A program made the translations under genes and the position numbers. Below are positions 11,373 through 23,339 of a stretch of DNA of 64,000 nt, piece after piece. Source of the DNA: Bryoerythrophyllum caledonicum (taxonomy: Eukaryota > Streptophyta > Bryopsida > Pottiales > Pottiaceae). How positions within the stretch are numbered: position 1 is the first letter of the stretch; each line of letters begins with the position of its first letter. Under the pieces are notes generated by a model. It was not told the origin of the DNA. It worked only from the letters and a program-made list of their open reading frames with translations, and made no database searches. Location of the stretch: contig OZ020521.1 in the NCBI GenBank assembly GCA_963971425.1, positions 26,552,012 to 26,616,011 on the forward strand, written 5' to 3'.

Positions 11373-14300
11373 ATGCAGAAGCACAATGTGGATTTGGTGG
11401 CACCCCCGCCGGTGGAAGGAGTGGGAGGAGGGGGCACAGGGTACGGATGGAGCGATGTACCAGCTCAGATCATTGGCCTTGGCTTCAATGAAATTGACAT
11501 CACCAGACATGCAACGTCCGACCTCGTTCACGTCTGGTGCATGCCAAGCACTGCCATGATCGGACACCAGGAGCCCCCACGCCCACTCCAGCAGGTCAGA
11601 TCTCTCTCTCGTTTGTATTTGTGAATCTCAACAACATGATGGAATGCTTGTATGCAACTGTTTAATATTCTGATGTGCAAGGTTATATTCGTTACTTTGG
11701 CAGTTTTCATATTGCCGTCCCATTTATGATTCTTTCTCTACTCATGTGATAATTGTATTGTATCTTCACAAAAGAGTATGTCTAGAATATAAAAATGGTC
11801 TCGGAAAACTTACAATCAGTTTGAATTGTACTGACAATTTTGCACCTAGGAAGTGCCAATGGTACCGAAACCTACCAGTGTGACATGATAAATGTATCGC
11901 ATCTACACAACCGAGTCTGTCTAGGATATAAAAATGATATCAGAAAATGACAATGTTTGCAACTTTTGAATCTAGAAAGTCCTGATTTAAACTACCATTG
12001 TGACGAATGCAGACATGTGTTGCTTGCAGGTGTCGTTGTTGGCAGCCAGGAATGAGAGGGAAAGTGCACAGATTGCAATGCGGCCCAAAGTTTCCTGGAC
12101 GAGTGGTGACATGGTGGGATACCTTCAGATTCAATGCTCAGACTTTTGTTCCACCTCTGGCGACAGGCAAGTAATCCTCATGTTGAAGCATGGAATCATC
12201 GTACTTTGAGATTACACCTATTTTACTTAGAATCAATACCATGCACCTCTCGTTTGTCTTCTAATACATCCAAAGGAAGGGTAGATAATCAATGTGAATT
12301 TGGAAAGCAGGGCTGTCTGTATTAAGAAATTACATTTCTTTTACTTAGAATTAACATTATGCACCATCTATCAAATATTCCAAAAGCTTATGAAACAAGG
12401 TAGTTAGAAGTTTCCTCAGCGATGTATAAAAGAGGAATGTGGTGTTTGTTGGCGAAGAGGAGAGCTAAGTGTTTTTTGTCAAACCAGATTAAGAGCAGGG
12501 AAGGAGGTGACACTTCGGCGAGTGGTGCCAATGTTGGGAGTTCCAGATGCGCTTATACCTATTGGTCTACCATCTAGAATAGGATTGCTCCCAGGGTGAG
12601 ACTTGCCAGCTTTTCCTTCTTCCTTTCGTGAAGTAGTGCATTCCACTGATCCGAGAACAAATTATCACTCATAATCTGACTACTGTGCAGGGAGACGTCT
12701 GCTCTGTGGCTGTCGATTGATGTGCCAGTGGAACAACTTCCTGGTGTGTACACTGGAGAAGTATGTATTACAGCCGTCAAATCAGAGATTGAGTACGCTT
12801 CTTAACACCATGAAAAGTGCGCATTGTAGGAAAACATTTACATTGTAGATCTTTGGTGCTTAGTTGGTTCTCTTTTTGTGCAGGTCAGAGAAGGTGGAAA
12901 GTGAGGCTATGGAAATTAAGAAGGGTTTGCAGAGCTTCTTGGCGCAAGCAGAAGATGTGGCCGGAAAATCAGCTCAAGAGTTGGTGCGCCTTCTCCATTC
13001 CTTGACACACAATATTGTTTGTTAAAAGGTGGACCCAACGGTGTGGCATGGCTGCACTGCCTGCAGGTGAGTGATTGGATGCCCCACCGTTGGGCTCTTT
13101 TTAATATGTAGTTTTACTTTGAAAATAAGTGATACGTTTTTTTATATTTTTACTTGTATAAGCTAAGGTCAATAAGAAGGCAGCTACAAGTCGTCCTGTG
13201 TTTGGTTGTAGCTGCATTGCTTCATGGGCTTAGTGGTCCTGTTTTTTGAGGAGTTGTCAACCTGGAAAATGCTTCAGAGAAAAAAGTCTTGGATTTGGTG
13301 TGTCACGAACTTAGCCTTTTCATTGTGTCACAGACAGAAGCTTTGCAATCTATCTGTGAGGGATTGCACCAGGTCCTGCAGTCGCCTCTTCTATCTACCG
13401 CGTGCGGAGATTTTGGGAACATGGAGATAGATGAAGAATCTCAGTCACCGCCCTGCATCAGAGTGCACTTCAGCGTCACCGTCTGGGACTTTGTTTTACC
13501 CATCACACCCTCACTCCCAGCCGTTGTTGGCGTATCCACTCTCATTGAATCTTTTTCTGGTATTATCGTCCTGAAAGAATATAATGACTTAAAGAGTGAG
13601 AAAAGAGTACTTTTACAATTAAAAGGGGGGGAGTGACTTTTCTTGTTTGCAACACATGAAATAGGTATGCTTGACTTTGGCATAGTTTTATGTGTTAGTT
13701 CTTGACGTGGGAAAATTAGATTTCAGAGACAGTGATAGAGGACAGGTTCAATTTGGAGCACGGAAGCAAGGAGTGGTACAGATCACTTGACATGCATTTT
13801 GACTGGTTATTGCAATACCGACTCAGCCCTTACTTCTGTCGGTGGGGCGACAATATGCGCGTCTTGACTTACACATGTCCCTATCCTGGTGAGTCAGTTT
13901 CTCCTAATTATTAAAAATTACTCTATTACAAACACTAAAATCTGAGACATTTTTTAGTATTGTTTTTTTAATCCTGCTCCTCATTACCGATGAAATTTAT
14001 GTGCCGAATTTATGCAGCTACGCATCCGAAATCAGAGGATTATTACGCAAATCCAAGACTGGCAGCATATGCAGTTCCTTACGCTCCCGTCTTGTCCTCG
14101 TAAGAGTTGATGTCATCTTTTCTTTTAAAAGCTGTTCAGATTCTACAGATTGAGTTTCTTAGTGTGCTTGCAGACTTAGTTGAATAGCTCAAGACTTTGA
14201 TAGAATGGCTCAAGTATGTGTTCCAGTGAGGTGATTTTCCACACTCATGCCATTAGTAGATGCATGGTGAAGTGCTTTGTGGACGAATTGATGCAGTTCT

Positions 14301-16414
14301 GATGTGGCGAAGGATGTGGTGAAAAGTGAGTTGGAGATTTTGAAGAATGAGTCTCACTGGAAGAAGGCGTACTTCTACTTGTGGGATGAGGCATGTGTCT
14401 CAACCTTGTTTTATTTATTCTAGTGTGAATTCTCATCTCTTATTCTGCTTGTGAATAAACCATACGTTTACCTGACATTTGTCTTACCAGCCTGTACGAT
14501 TTGACCAGTACGAGATCATACGCAGCATGGCGGAAGAAATCCGAGCCACAGCACCTGATGCACGAGTATTGACGACGTACTATTGTGGTGAATAAAATAA
14601 CAACATTAATATGTTATTTCCTGCTTGTGTGTGGAAGTTCATATGTGTGTCAAGGATTGTAATCATATTGATTCCTTTTGATTCAGGCCCAAGTGACCCC
14701 TCCTTAAACCTGGGCGGCTTTGAATCCTTCGTCAAAGTGCCAACATTCCTTCGGCCTCACACACAAATTTTTTGCACTAGGTGAGCCTGGATCAACTCTT
14801 TTCCCTTGGCTTTTAGGAAGGTGCCATTTATCTCTGAACAAAATCTTTACTCAACCTGGTGTTATTAATCTCTTGATAAAAGCTTCACTTTTTCTGGCAG
14901 TGAATGGGTTTTGGGAGGCAGAGAGGACCTTGTGAAGCAAATAACTGACGAAATCCAGCTGGACCATGACGAGGTACCAATTAATCTCGTCCATGATGTT
15001 ACAGTAACCATAGAGTTAATATTTGTAAAGTGAAGCGTGTGTTTTGAACTCTTCTCTCATTCTAAATTAATAGGGTCATCTCTGGATTTCTATAGTCGGC
15101 TCAAAGAGGAAAAAGGCGGCTAAGATTCATGACCCCTCCTTCCTTCTCAAAGGCGGCTGAAGCTACTCCTAACTTGACTTTAGAGACTTCTAGCTCTTCC
15201 GCATGGGAGTGAGGAAAGAAAGAGTAGTGTAATAAATGAAAAGACCGGTACAGTATCTTATTGCAACCTTGGATGAAGTTACAAATAGCACAGTTTATGT
15301 AATTGTAGAGAGAATTAAGATCAAATATAGAACCTAGACTCTTGTAAGCTCCTCTCTATCTGCCATGATCTAATTTGAGGAACTGTGGTTTCAGGAGTGG
15401 TGGACGTATGTGTGCATGGGCCCAGGAGAGCTTCACCCAAACTGGCATTTAGGCATGAGAGGAGCGCAACACCGCGCAGTCATCTGGCGTGTTTGGAAAG
15501 AAGGTGGAACTGGCTTCTTGTACTGGGGCGTCAATTGCTACGAGAAGGCTAATTCTCCAGCTGCTGAGGTATGCATGGCGCACTTTAAATACAAATAATA
15601 AAAATCAAGGGTAGTCCCTTTTTACTTTGGAGCTAAAACTGTTTCTATGAATAGTTTGAGAGAGAATTTTGTGAAGAAGAATTAATTTTAGTAGTACTCT
15701 ATTGCAATTGTAGATTCGGTTTCGGCGCGGATTGCCTCCAGGAGATGGGGTGCTATTTTATCCCGGGGAGGTGTTCAATGTGGGTGCAACTCTGCCTGTT
15801 GCATCTGTGCGCCTGGAACGTTTCCTCAGTGGCATGCAGGTAACGTGGAACTTTTGATTTATTTATTCTATAGCTTGGATTATGTTGCAGTATTGGAGTT
15901 GTTTGAAAAGTCACCTAGAGTGTCACCTCCTCTTTTGTCAAACTACTCTTCCCTCACTCTAATTAGTTGTCAGATCACAATACAAGAGCTTGGTGTCCAA
16001 ATCCTTCAATTCAGGCAAATGAAGAGCTTGGTGGTTTCTAAACTCAAGGCAGAGTAGTTTCAACCGTCTTTGAGAGTTAAGTAAGAGTTTGAATGAGCGA
16101 TAACATCAACCGCCTTTCTCTCCTCTGAGCTGATTAAAGATTGCCTTCCTATGTATGGAAAAGTGGGGGGTATCTTATCAGTGACTTTACAGAAAACTCT
16201 AACATTTGCTCTTGCTTGTTAGTGACTTATCCGTTTGTGACAGGATTACGAGTACCTTGAGCTGTATTCGTCCATGTATGGGCGCCATGAAGCCCTGGCT
16301 TTGTTAGAGAAAACAGGGACTTACAGTGGTCCGGAGCGCTACACACTTGAGCATGGGCCTATTGAGTCACTCCGGGGCGAAGTTTATCGTGCTTATCAGC
16401 CTATTATTACGTAG
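11373..16414 (+). CDS. GH123/DUF4091-like glycosidase, about 15 exons
   Basis: Exons by splice signals and frame: 11373-11594, 12030-12170, about 12507-12595, 12691-12792, 12884-about 12983, about 13251-13559, 13727-13888, 14018-14099, 14297-14390, 14491-14587, 14687-14780, 14901-14973, 15395-15568, 15714-15839, 16244-16414 (stop TAG). The junction between the fifth and sixth exons is unresolved. Conserved blocks in order: 'LSPYFCRWGDNMRVLTYTCP', 'WKKAYFYLWDEP', 'VLTTYYCGPSD', 'FLRPHTQIFCTSEWVLGG', 'WWTYVCMGPGE', 'GTGFLYWGVNCYE', 'FRRGLPPGDGVLFYPGEV'. The adjacent Asp-Glu in 'LWDEP' fits the Asp-Glu pair that family GH123 beta-N-acetylgalactosaminidases use. The substrate in plants is unknown to me. 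No signal peptide is evident at the chosen start, but an upstream exon cannot be excluded. Confidence 0.82.
13021..13105. repeat. Short fold-back element in an intron of the GH123-like gene
   Basis: Two arms of about 16 bases, 'CCCAACGGTGTGGCAT' and the reverse complement of 'ATGCCCCACCGTTGGG' (one mismatch), flank a spacer of about 30 bases. TTAAAA-type sequence lies outside both arms. It could be a small MITE-like relic or an RNA hairpin. Confidence 0.5.
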
Positions 16415-17424
16415 AATTAGCTCCAAGGCTCACCATCTTGTATCATATTATAGCTTTACAACGTGGGGACACAGAAATTACATTAACTTCCCCTTCTGTT
16501 TACAGACGCTGGTCATTGAGTAAATTCAACGATAATATATGTAGAGCCATGGGATCAAGCAGATTCCCATATTTTGTACACTAATTGAGAAGTAAATTCA
16601 TATTTATATACTACTAGAAACTCTAGGCCGTGAACTGAAAAGGGAATCATCTCAATGTCAAGAGCGCCCTGAGTATGTCATCAGGCATCAATCGGCTTCA
16701 GCGACTTACGCTCAATTGGAAGCTGGTGGACTTGCATGAGAACTCGTATAGAATTTGCTCAATCTTACCTGGTTTGTATCTACTCTTCAATTCGCCTTCA
16801 TGTGCCCTGCGTGAAATCCTTCCGGAATTTATCTGCAGGAAAGAACTACAGTAGTATTGCTGCAATAATTGGTTTTATGTTGTCAAGCAGCTTCTGGTGC
16901 TACGACTTTTGTACCGAAGCTACAAGCCTGCATTTGAGAGCTCGCAATCCGGATTGAAAACCCAATTCATCATCATTCAAACCCAATTGTGAATATGAAT
17001 CCTGCCAAGCTGAAGAACGTAAGAGTTGCAAGCTTGGTTTTGCACCTTCTGAAGTGAAAGTTGGCAGAGAATAACTTGTAATAAGAGAGTGACCAAGCTG
17101 CAGAAGTGGAAAGTCTTCAGTTCGAATTCTATGGACATCAGCCAACGAAGAGAGAACATTGAAAGCTGCAAAACAGTGATTTGTTATTGCCAGTTTAGAC
17201 ACCAAGTGAGGAGGTCCCTGCGCCATAGCCAGCGGCTCGAGTGCATGTGCATCCAGAAAATCGGTATCTCGCGGGCATCTCCCAGGTCTCGCCTAGGTAC
17301 TGCACCGGGTGTCTATCGAAATCTATAATTGATAGTAGATTTGGGAAGCCTGACGAGGCACACTTTTCACGGCGATACCACAACAACCCAACCTTGGTCC
17401 AGTTCTCTTCGCAGAGGCAATGGT
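16415..17424. other. 3' flank of GH123-like gene; no gene seen
   Basis: This holds the presumed 3' UTR followed by sequence without recognisable coding content. Open frames on both strands are short and mutually overlapping. Confidence 0.5.
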
Positions 17425-17592
17425 CGCTAAGCCCGCCGCGAAGGCGGTCTGTTAACCTTGGTGGAATTTTGGTGGAGTTTTGTACTCCGGTTGCCGTTGG
17501 TCGTTGAGCTCGCGGAGAAGGCGGTACGCTAACCGAGGTGGAGTTATTGTATTCCGGGAGCGGATGGTTGTTGAGCCTGGATAGAAGACGTT
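17425..17592. repeat. Two-copy direct repeat of about 82 bp
   Basis: 'AAGGCGGT(C/A)…TTGAGC' blocks recur in tandem: 'GAAGGCGGTCTGTTAACC … GGTCGTTGAGC' and 'GAAGGCGGTACGCTAACC … TGGTTGTTGAGC'. No function is visible. Confidence 0.55.
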
Positions 17593-17889
17593 GCATCGCC
17601 GAGCCCGAGGAGAAGGGGGGGCTGCCATTTTCGACTTCACGTTTAGGGTTATTGACTGATTAAAGCGGCCTCTCGCCTCATTCACGTTCCTCTCTGTGGG
17701 AGCTCTCGAGGATGATACGCTGCCTCTGAGTGCTTGTCCACATTCAAGGCGTATCGACAAAGGGAAGAGGAGTGACGAGGCTTAAACGTACGAGCAAGGG
17801 ATGGCGGTTTCAATGTCGCAAGCACTCCGAGGTGTGGCTCCGGGCCATCCTCGGGGCCAGCTTCAGATGTACATTTCATTACACATATG

Positions 17890-18012
17890 CTCGGAGGTGG
17901 CACGGGCCAGCATACACTGAGAGGTGGCTCGGGCCAGCATACACTTGGAGGTGGCTCGGAGCCTGTATACACTCGGAGGTGGCTCGGGGCTTGTATACAC
18001 TTGGAGGTGTGT
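17890..18012. repeat. 27-bp minisatellite, about 4.5 copies
   Basis: The tandem unit is close to GAGGTGGCTCGGG followed by CCAGCATACACTTG, with point differences between copies. The two later units read CCTGTATACACT or CTTGTATACACT. Confidence 0.75.
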
Positions 18013-18199
18013 GTAGGAGTGGCTTGCTTTGGAGCCAGCCTCGGTCCAGCCTCGGGCTAGCCTTCTTCATTTTTGGGGCCAGGCCCGGGGTTTGGTTCGG
18101 TAGGCGTGCAGTCTTTGAAGGTCGGCATTCTTTCATGTGTCTTCTTTCATCCTTGTTTTCTTTGTTTTCTATTTCGTCTTGATTTGTTCTTCGGGATGC

Positions 18200-18700
18200 A
18201 GGTTCCTCGTTGTACTTGCGATCTGAAGGTTTGTGCCACTCTTATACTTCTTGCAAAATTTCCTTTTGTTGAAGTGTTAAAATTTTCTTTATCAAGTTTG
18301 TTGAATGCGATTGATGGTCATTTACATAGATAGTATTTTATAGTGAGATTTTACATCTCTCTACTAACGTTCCTCATTGTACTCGTGATCTAGGTTTTGT
18401 CACTCTTTACTTGCGATTTTGTTATTCCGGTAGAAGTGTTATAATTTTGTTTATCCTGTTGGGTTGAATGCGATTGCCAATCTTTATTTTCTTAGATAGT
18501 GAATTATAGTGCGGTTTTTGTATCCTCTAGAGTCTAATTCTTGTGTTGTTTTGTTTTTTGGCTTTGTTTGAGTTCGTCTTTGTACTCAGCGATCTGAAGA
18601 TTTGTGTCGATCTTTACTGCTTGCAAGTTTGTTTGAGGTGTTAGAATCCTGTTCATTGTGTTGGGTTGAAAGCAGTTGCCAGTCTTTATTTACTCCTTAT
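18200..18700. repeat. Three degenerate tandem repeats of about 180 bp
   Basis: Three successive segments share the order 'GATCTGAAGGTTTGT / CACTCTT.TACTT / GAAGTGTTA.AAT / GTTGAATGCGATTG / TAGATAGT'. They start near 18205, 18385 and 18592. They lie directly upstream of the SRA-domain pseudogene. Confidence 0.6.
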
Positions 18701-18748
18701 GTCCTCGGGCAAGCACTCTTATTGCCACAATCCCCTTGGAAATCTACA

Positions 18749-19156
18749 GCTGACAAGATCATCGAGCTTCGAGCAATATTCGAGGATCTGAGAGGACTCT
18801 ACAAGCTGCAAGGATACGCAGAGCCGTATTTGAAAGCCTTTCGCAAGGTGCGTATTGGTGGCATGACGGTCCAAGATCCTATCATTGAGTATGTGGATGG
18901 TGTCTCCATTGGACACACATTCACTTATAGGGCCGAGTTGGCTCTTGTTGGCGTCCATAGTCAGCTTAAATCATAAATTGATTTTGAGACAATTGGTGGG
19001 GTAGATTTGGCTCTCGTGCTTGTCTTTGGAGCCTAGGATGAGGACGTAGATAATGAGGATATCATAACCATGAATGCAAGAGTCTTTTATGTGGAGAAGA
19101 AATCCAATGACTTGGTGAAGGCATACAATTCTTTGATTGTGGCTCACGGTAATTGA
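18749..19156 (+). pseudogene. SRA (YDG) domain gene fragment, broken by two stops
   Basis: One reading frame carries the core of an SRA domain: 'GVSIGHTFTYRAELALVGVH', followed by '…IDFETIGGVDLALVLVFGA'. SRA domains read methylated cytosine in SUVH histone methyltransferases and UHRF/ORTHRUS proteins. The preceding 'LKAFRKVRIGG' region also fits that family. A TAA (18974-18976) replaces the residue before IDFE and a TAG (19034-19036) follows 'FGA'. The C-terminal part of the domain, with the usual N-A-L...VRVIRG motif, is degraded or missing. No SET or RING domain is present. An acceptor-like CTACAG precedes 18751. Confidence 0.72.
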
Positions 19157-21339
19157 GTTATCAATCCGACGTCCTAAAGGTCAGAATGTCCAAAAAGATG
19201 TCCAGCGGACGGCTATGTCTGGCCGTCCGGTTGGATAGAGCGTTTGGCAATAATAATTTATATTTACCGCGGATATACAATGAAAACGAGAATGTAACAA
19301 AAATAATAGTAAATTAGAATGGATCAATCGGGGCCGTCCGTTTAAAGAGGAAACCCTCACGGCCGTCCAATCGGCCAATCCAAGGACACGTAGCCGATCG
19401 ATTGAACGGTCGTGCGGTATTGTGGTCAGCCGCCGGCGGACATCCAATCAGGCGGACGGCGAAGAGGCCGACCAGCGCCTAAAAAAGGCCGTCCGCTCCC
19501 CTTTTTCCCCACTCTTCTTCTCCCCTCATATATTTTGAGTGGATGCCGAGTAGCTTTGGCTGGCAAAATCCGTCCATTTTTGCGAGTTAAAAAGTGATTT
19601 ATTTAGGGGGGAGATTTCGTCGAATTTTCAAAGTTTTTTTAAAACTATCTAGAGTTTAACTTTCAAGCTCGAGTTAAATTCTGAACAAAGATGAAGAGGA
19701 ACAAGAAGAAACAAAAGGTGGCGGTCTCCGGTGTGCCGAATTTGCACCCGGTTCGAGACATTCCATCTCAGGAATGTGTCGTAGTACGTGTTGGCAAGTA
19801 TTCACATCTTAATACCAAAGATACCCTAAGATATTCGTTCCCACAGAGAATCATCGAGAACTACAACGGTTAACAACAAGCCTAGATGTGTACAATGTCA
19901 AATATACCACAATAGATACATCAAAAGAAAAGAAAAAAATGTTTAGACCACAAGGTTTGAGCATTAATTACACCAACCGCCTCGCTCAAGTGCCTTCTTC
20001 AGATAGGATCCAACATCGTCCGGATCCTACATGGCCCGGATCCTACTTGGTCAATCAGAAAGGACTTTACAACTATGTACACTACAGACATCCATGATAG
20101 TTTAGTATCCGGAGAGTGTTTTATCACTATGAACGATGGTTCATGGACTCAAAGAGATTTTAGTATTTGCATGGGTAATGACAATTCTCCCTCACAGTTT
20201 CTCCAATCACTACTACTCACTAACTTGGGATGGTTGTGGTTTCATTGGGTTTCCTCCGTAAGGGGGAATAAGGCTTGGGCCTTAAGGACTAGCACTACTC
20301 TTGTGGCAAGCACATAGTTTACCTATCTACCATCCGAATTGTTAGTCCTTCCTTTACCTCAGAATCGGCTAAAGGAGTATTATCTAGTAGGCTCACATAG
20401 CCATTCGCTTCAAGGGACAACCAACTCTACTCCTATTCTTCACGGAATAAAGTCCTCCTCCTATTACTCCAATGGATCACAGTACAAAGGAGTTAGTTGG
20501 ATCTCCTTCTTTCTCTGAAAATTATCCGAGCTGTCAAAGTAGTTTTTGATTAAGGCACATAGCATTGCACATGGGGGTCAAACCAGGTCCTATTCCGTCC
20601 TTAGTACGAATGCTAAAGTAATGTTACACTCCTATGGATCAACCTATCCGACCAAAGGTTGATGCATCAGGGATCTAGAGTACATCTTCACAATCGATGA
20701 CGTCCTGTCGCCGATAGGTTACATAAGACATATCAAGACTCCTTCTTCACCCGTCACTCCCCCCTCGTCCTCCCCTAACCACTTATAATCTCACATGTTA
20801 TTCTCATCCACTTGGACTAGCTCTACTTAATGGAACAAGAAAACAATTACAAATGTCAGAGTTAGAGTTACGCCCAACTAACAATCTAACGATCTCACAT
20901 GTTATTCCCATCCACCCGGACTAACTCTACTTGATAGAACAAGGAAACAATGACTTCGATGGTTAGTACGGACTTAAGGAGTGGACTACTTGAAATGGTA
21001 CTCAGAGTCATGTAGAATCCGAGCTCTCCAACCATCGAAGGTTTTCTGAGAGCGTAGGTTTAGAATTAAACTGAAAGCAAATACACACATCAAGCAGTGA
21101 AGAGAGGTGCCACGAGACTCCTCTCATATACTCCGAAGAACTCACACAAACGTCCAAAGGCAAACATTACCTTCTAACTAAAAACGGCGGCATTAACTAC
21201 TCTTGGCGGTGGTGGCTGCCACTCCTCACAACGTGCACCGTTAGAAGGTAACTAATTACACAAATCCTAAGGCAAAATCAAAGTCAACTAGCGGCCAAAT
21301 CCCGGAATGAACAGTGACCTACGAACCAAGATCCTGACC
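19157..21339. other. Non-coding, transposon-like region without a resolvable element
   Basis: 19190-19500 is rich in GGCCGTCC/GGACGGC strings. A 60-codon Lys-rich ORF (19691-19873, +) follows but has no recognisable domain. A direct repeat of about 66 bases ('TCTCACATGTTATTC.CATCCAC') occurs near 20788 and 20894. Sequence such as 'TATTCGTTCCCACAGAGAATC' looks like retrotransposon-derived filler, but I cannot define ends. Confidence 0.4.
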
Positions 21340-22257
21340 CTACTTCCGGGCCAACTCCTCGAGTCTCTTCCTCTCCTCTCTCCTCCTGCGTTTTTTGGAA
21401 CTCCGGCTTGAAGTCGGGGTGGGCGCGGCTGCCGGAAGGGCCACCAATGGCACAAACACATCCGTAGAAGGCGCGGATTGGGCAGTAGTTGCCCTCAACA
21501 AGGTTTCCCTCGAAGGCAACGAGGTATCCGGGCCATCCGGGGTGAGTGGCACGGTGGTCATGCCCGGATAAAGCCCGCATCGTGTTGGGAGGACCGATAC
21601 GTGACTCGGAGTTCCCATGATGACATCCTGTCTGGATATCTGTCCTGGAGTGTATAAGTAATAGGAACTCTCACTTGCGATCTTCCCAAGGTAAAGCCCG
21701 CTCTGCAAAGGGGCTACAATCGATGTAGTGCGAGAGGGGTCACTGAGTGGTAGCTGGCGAGGATGCACGGGGAGTGGACGCTCCATCGCAACACCCGAGC
21801 GTTCCTTCCAACCGCTATGTAACTGTGTGGTAACCTCCGAAGGGGACGGTCCTGCCGAGACCCTCAAACTCGGGAGTTGAGGGGGCAAATTCGGGTTGTC
21901 GAGATCCACCACTTCTTTCTCCTTCCGTGGGCCGTGATCACCCTCTCCTCCCTGGTCCGCGCTCGTCCTCTCCTTCCCGGTCCGGGCTTGTCCTCTCCTT
22001 CCGGTCCGGGCTCGTCCTCTTCTTTCTGATTTGGGCTCATCCTCTCTTCTTTGCGGTGGTGGTCCTTCTCCCTTGCCTATCTGAGCTTGCCTTCCTTGCC
22101 TTGGCGGTGGTGGTCGTTCTTCTTCGGTTATCCGAGCTTGCCTTGTGGTGGTCGTCCTCCTTTGCCTATCCGAGCTCCCTTCCAAACTCACATCCGAGCT
22201 GAACCTTCTAGGCAGCATATCTTCCTTGTCCCGTATCCAAACGGGACAATCGACCAC
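21340..22257 (-). CDS. Hypothetical low-complexity ORF, up to 305 codons
   Basis: A single open frame runs from a GTG-type upstream limit to a TAG-free C-terminus. The first ATG is about 12 codons in ('MLPRRFSSDVSLEGSS'). The N-terminal half is rich in Arg, Glu, Pro and Gly; the C-terminus is strongly basic ('SSKKRRRREERKRLEEL'). No domain is recognised. Its setting between minisatellites suggests a retrotransposon gag-like or chance frame in GC-rich repetitive DNA. Confidence 0.28.
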   Translation of the reverse strand: MVDCPVWIRDKEDMLPRRFSSDVSLEGSSDRQRRTTTTRQARITEEERPPPPRQGRQAQIGKGEGPPPQRREDEPKSERRGRARTGRRGQARTGKERTSADQGGEGDHGPRKEKEVVDLDNPNLPPQLPSLRVSAGPSPSEVTTQLHSGWKERSGVAMERPLPVHPRQLPLSDPSRTTSIVAPLQSGLYLGKIASESSYYLYTPGQISRQDVIMGTPSHVSVLPTRCGLYPGMTTVPLTPDGPDTSLPSRETLLRATTAQSAPSTDVFVPLVALPAAAPTPTSSRSSKKRRRREERKRLEELARK

Positions 22258-22879
22258 TTAATTGACATTTTCTTGTTGCGTAGATGCCGATAGACTCCTC
22301 ACTCATCCCATTCGGACAAGTATCAAGGGAGTTATGCGTCTCCCAAGATTCGGGACTTCCAGGGCAACTTTCCGGGCCAGCTTTCCGGGCTCACTCCTAT
22401 TCTTGCTTGCGCTGCGCTTGCTTTACGCTTTGCTGCTTGCGGTCCTCTTTCTTTACTCATATGCCTCCAAACTCGATCCGCGCTATGGTGGTCTTGATCT
22501 GAGTTCGTTCCGAGCCGTCTTGGTGATGGTTGCCCTCACGGTTCTATCTTTGCCTTCGCCCTCCTATTCTCGTGATGATGGCGATCCTTATATCCGCTTA
22601 GTCCGCGTGTGCTTCTTGTTGCGCTGCTCGCGGAGTTCGTGATGTTCCTCCCGCCTTCTTGCTCATGTTCCTCGCCGTCGTCCTTTCGGGGTTCTTCTTC
22701 TCCCTTGAAGTCCTACTTCTACCCTGCTTCGCGGTGATCCTCGCATGCTTCCAACCCTCGCCTCCGGGCTGATCTCCTTCGCGTTTATTGCTTGCTCAAA
22801 ACCCTCGTCATCTTTGATGCTCGAGTGTTGTCTGCTCGGATCTCCTCGCGCTCTGGTGCTTGGGCTGCCTGCTCGGACC

Positions 22880-23200
22880 TCCTCCTCGTGATCCGTTGGT
22901 GCTAGCCTCCGGGTTCGTATTGATGTCGACCTTCGAGCTCCGTTGGTGCTGGCCTCCGGGCTCCGTTGATGCTGGCCTCCGGGCTCCGTTGATGCTGGTC
23001 TCATGGCTTCGCTGATGCTAACCCCGGGGCTCTACTGGTGTTGGCCTCTAGGCTCGTGTTGGTACTAGTCTCCGAGCTCTGCTGGTGCTGGCCTCTGGGC
23101 TCCGTTGATGCTGGCCTCCGCGCTCCAATGATGTCGACCTCCGGGCTCTGCTAATGCTAGCCTCCTCATATTCCGGGCTCCTCATACTCCGGGCTCCTCA
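22880..23200. repeat. Minisatellite with a unit of about 23-24 bp
   Basis: The unit is close to GGGCTCCGTTGATGCTGGCC, plus TCC, repeated about 10-12 times with substitutions (GCTCTGCTGGTGCTGGCCTC, GCTTCGCTGATGCTAACCCC). It is followed by three 'CTCCGGGCTCCTCATA'-type units to about 23210. Confidence 0.75.
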
Positions 23201-23339
23201 TACTCCGCTCCAACTGTTGAGCTTCAAGTTGTTTTTCTCCGGGCTCCTTGCACTCTCCTCCAACTATTGAGCTTCGAATTTTCCCCTCCCGGGCTCTTTA
23301 TTCCGCTCCAGCTAGGATCGGGTCCTAGACTACTTTTTA

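Noticed and set aside
10727..11567. His/Asn-rich minus-strand ORFs in the divergent region
   Set aside because: They arise from T/G-rich leader repeats, and the 3' part is antisense to exon 1 of the GH123-like gene.
13540..13560. A second U12-type donor (GTATCCACT) in the GH123-like gene
   Set aside because: Using it leaves the wrong phase for the next exon; the ordinary GT donor at 13560 restores the frame.
11373..16414. Beta-amylase as identity for the plus-strand multi-exon gene
   Set aside because: The early exons first suggested it, but the WDEP, YYCGPSD and YWGVNCYE blocks belong to a GH123/DUF4091-like protein and no beta-amylase active-site motifs are present.
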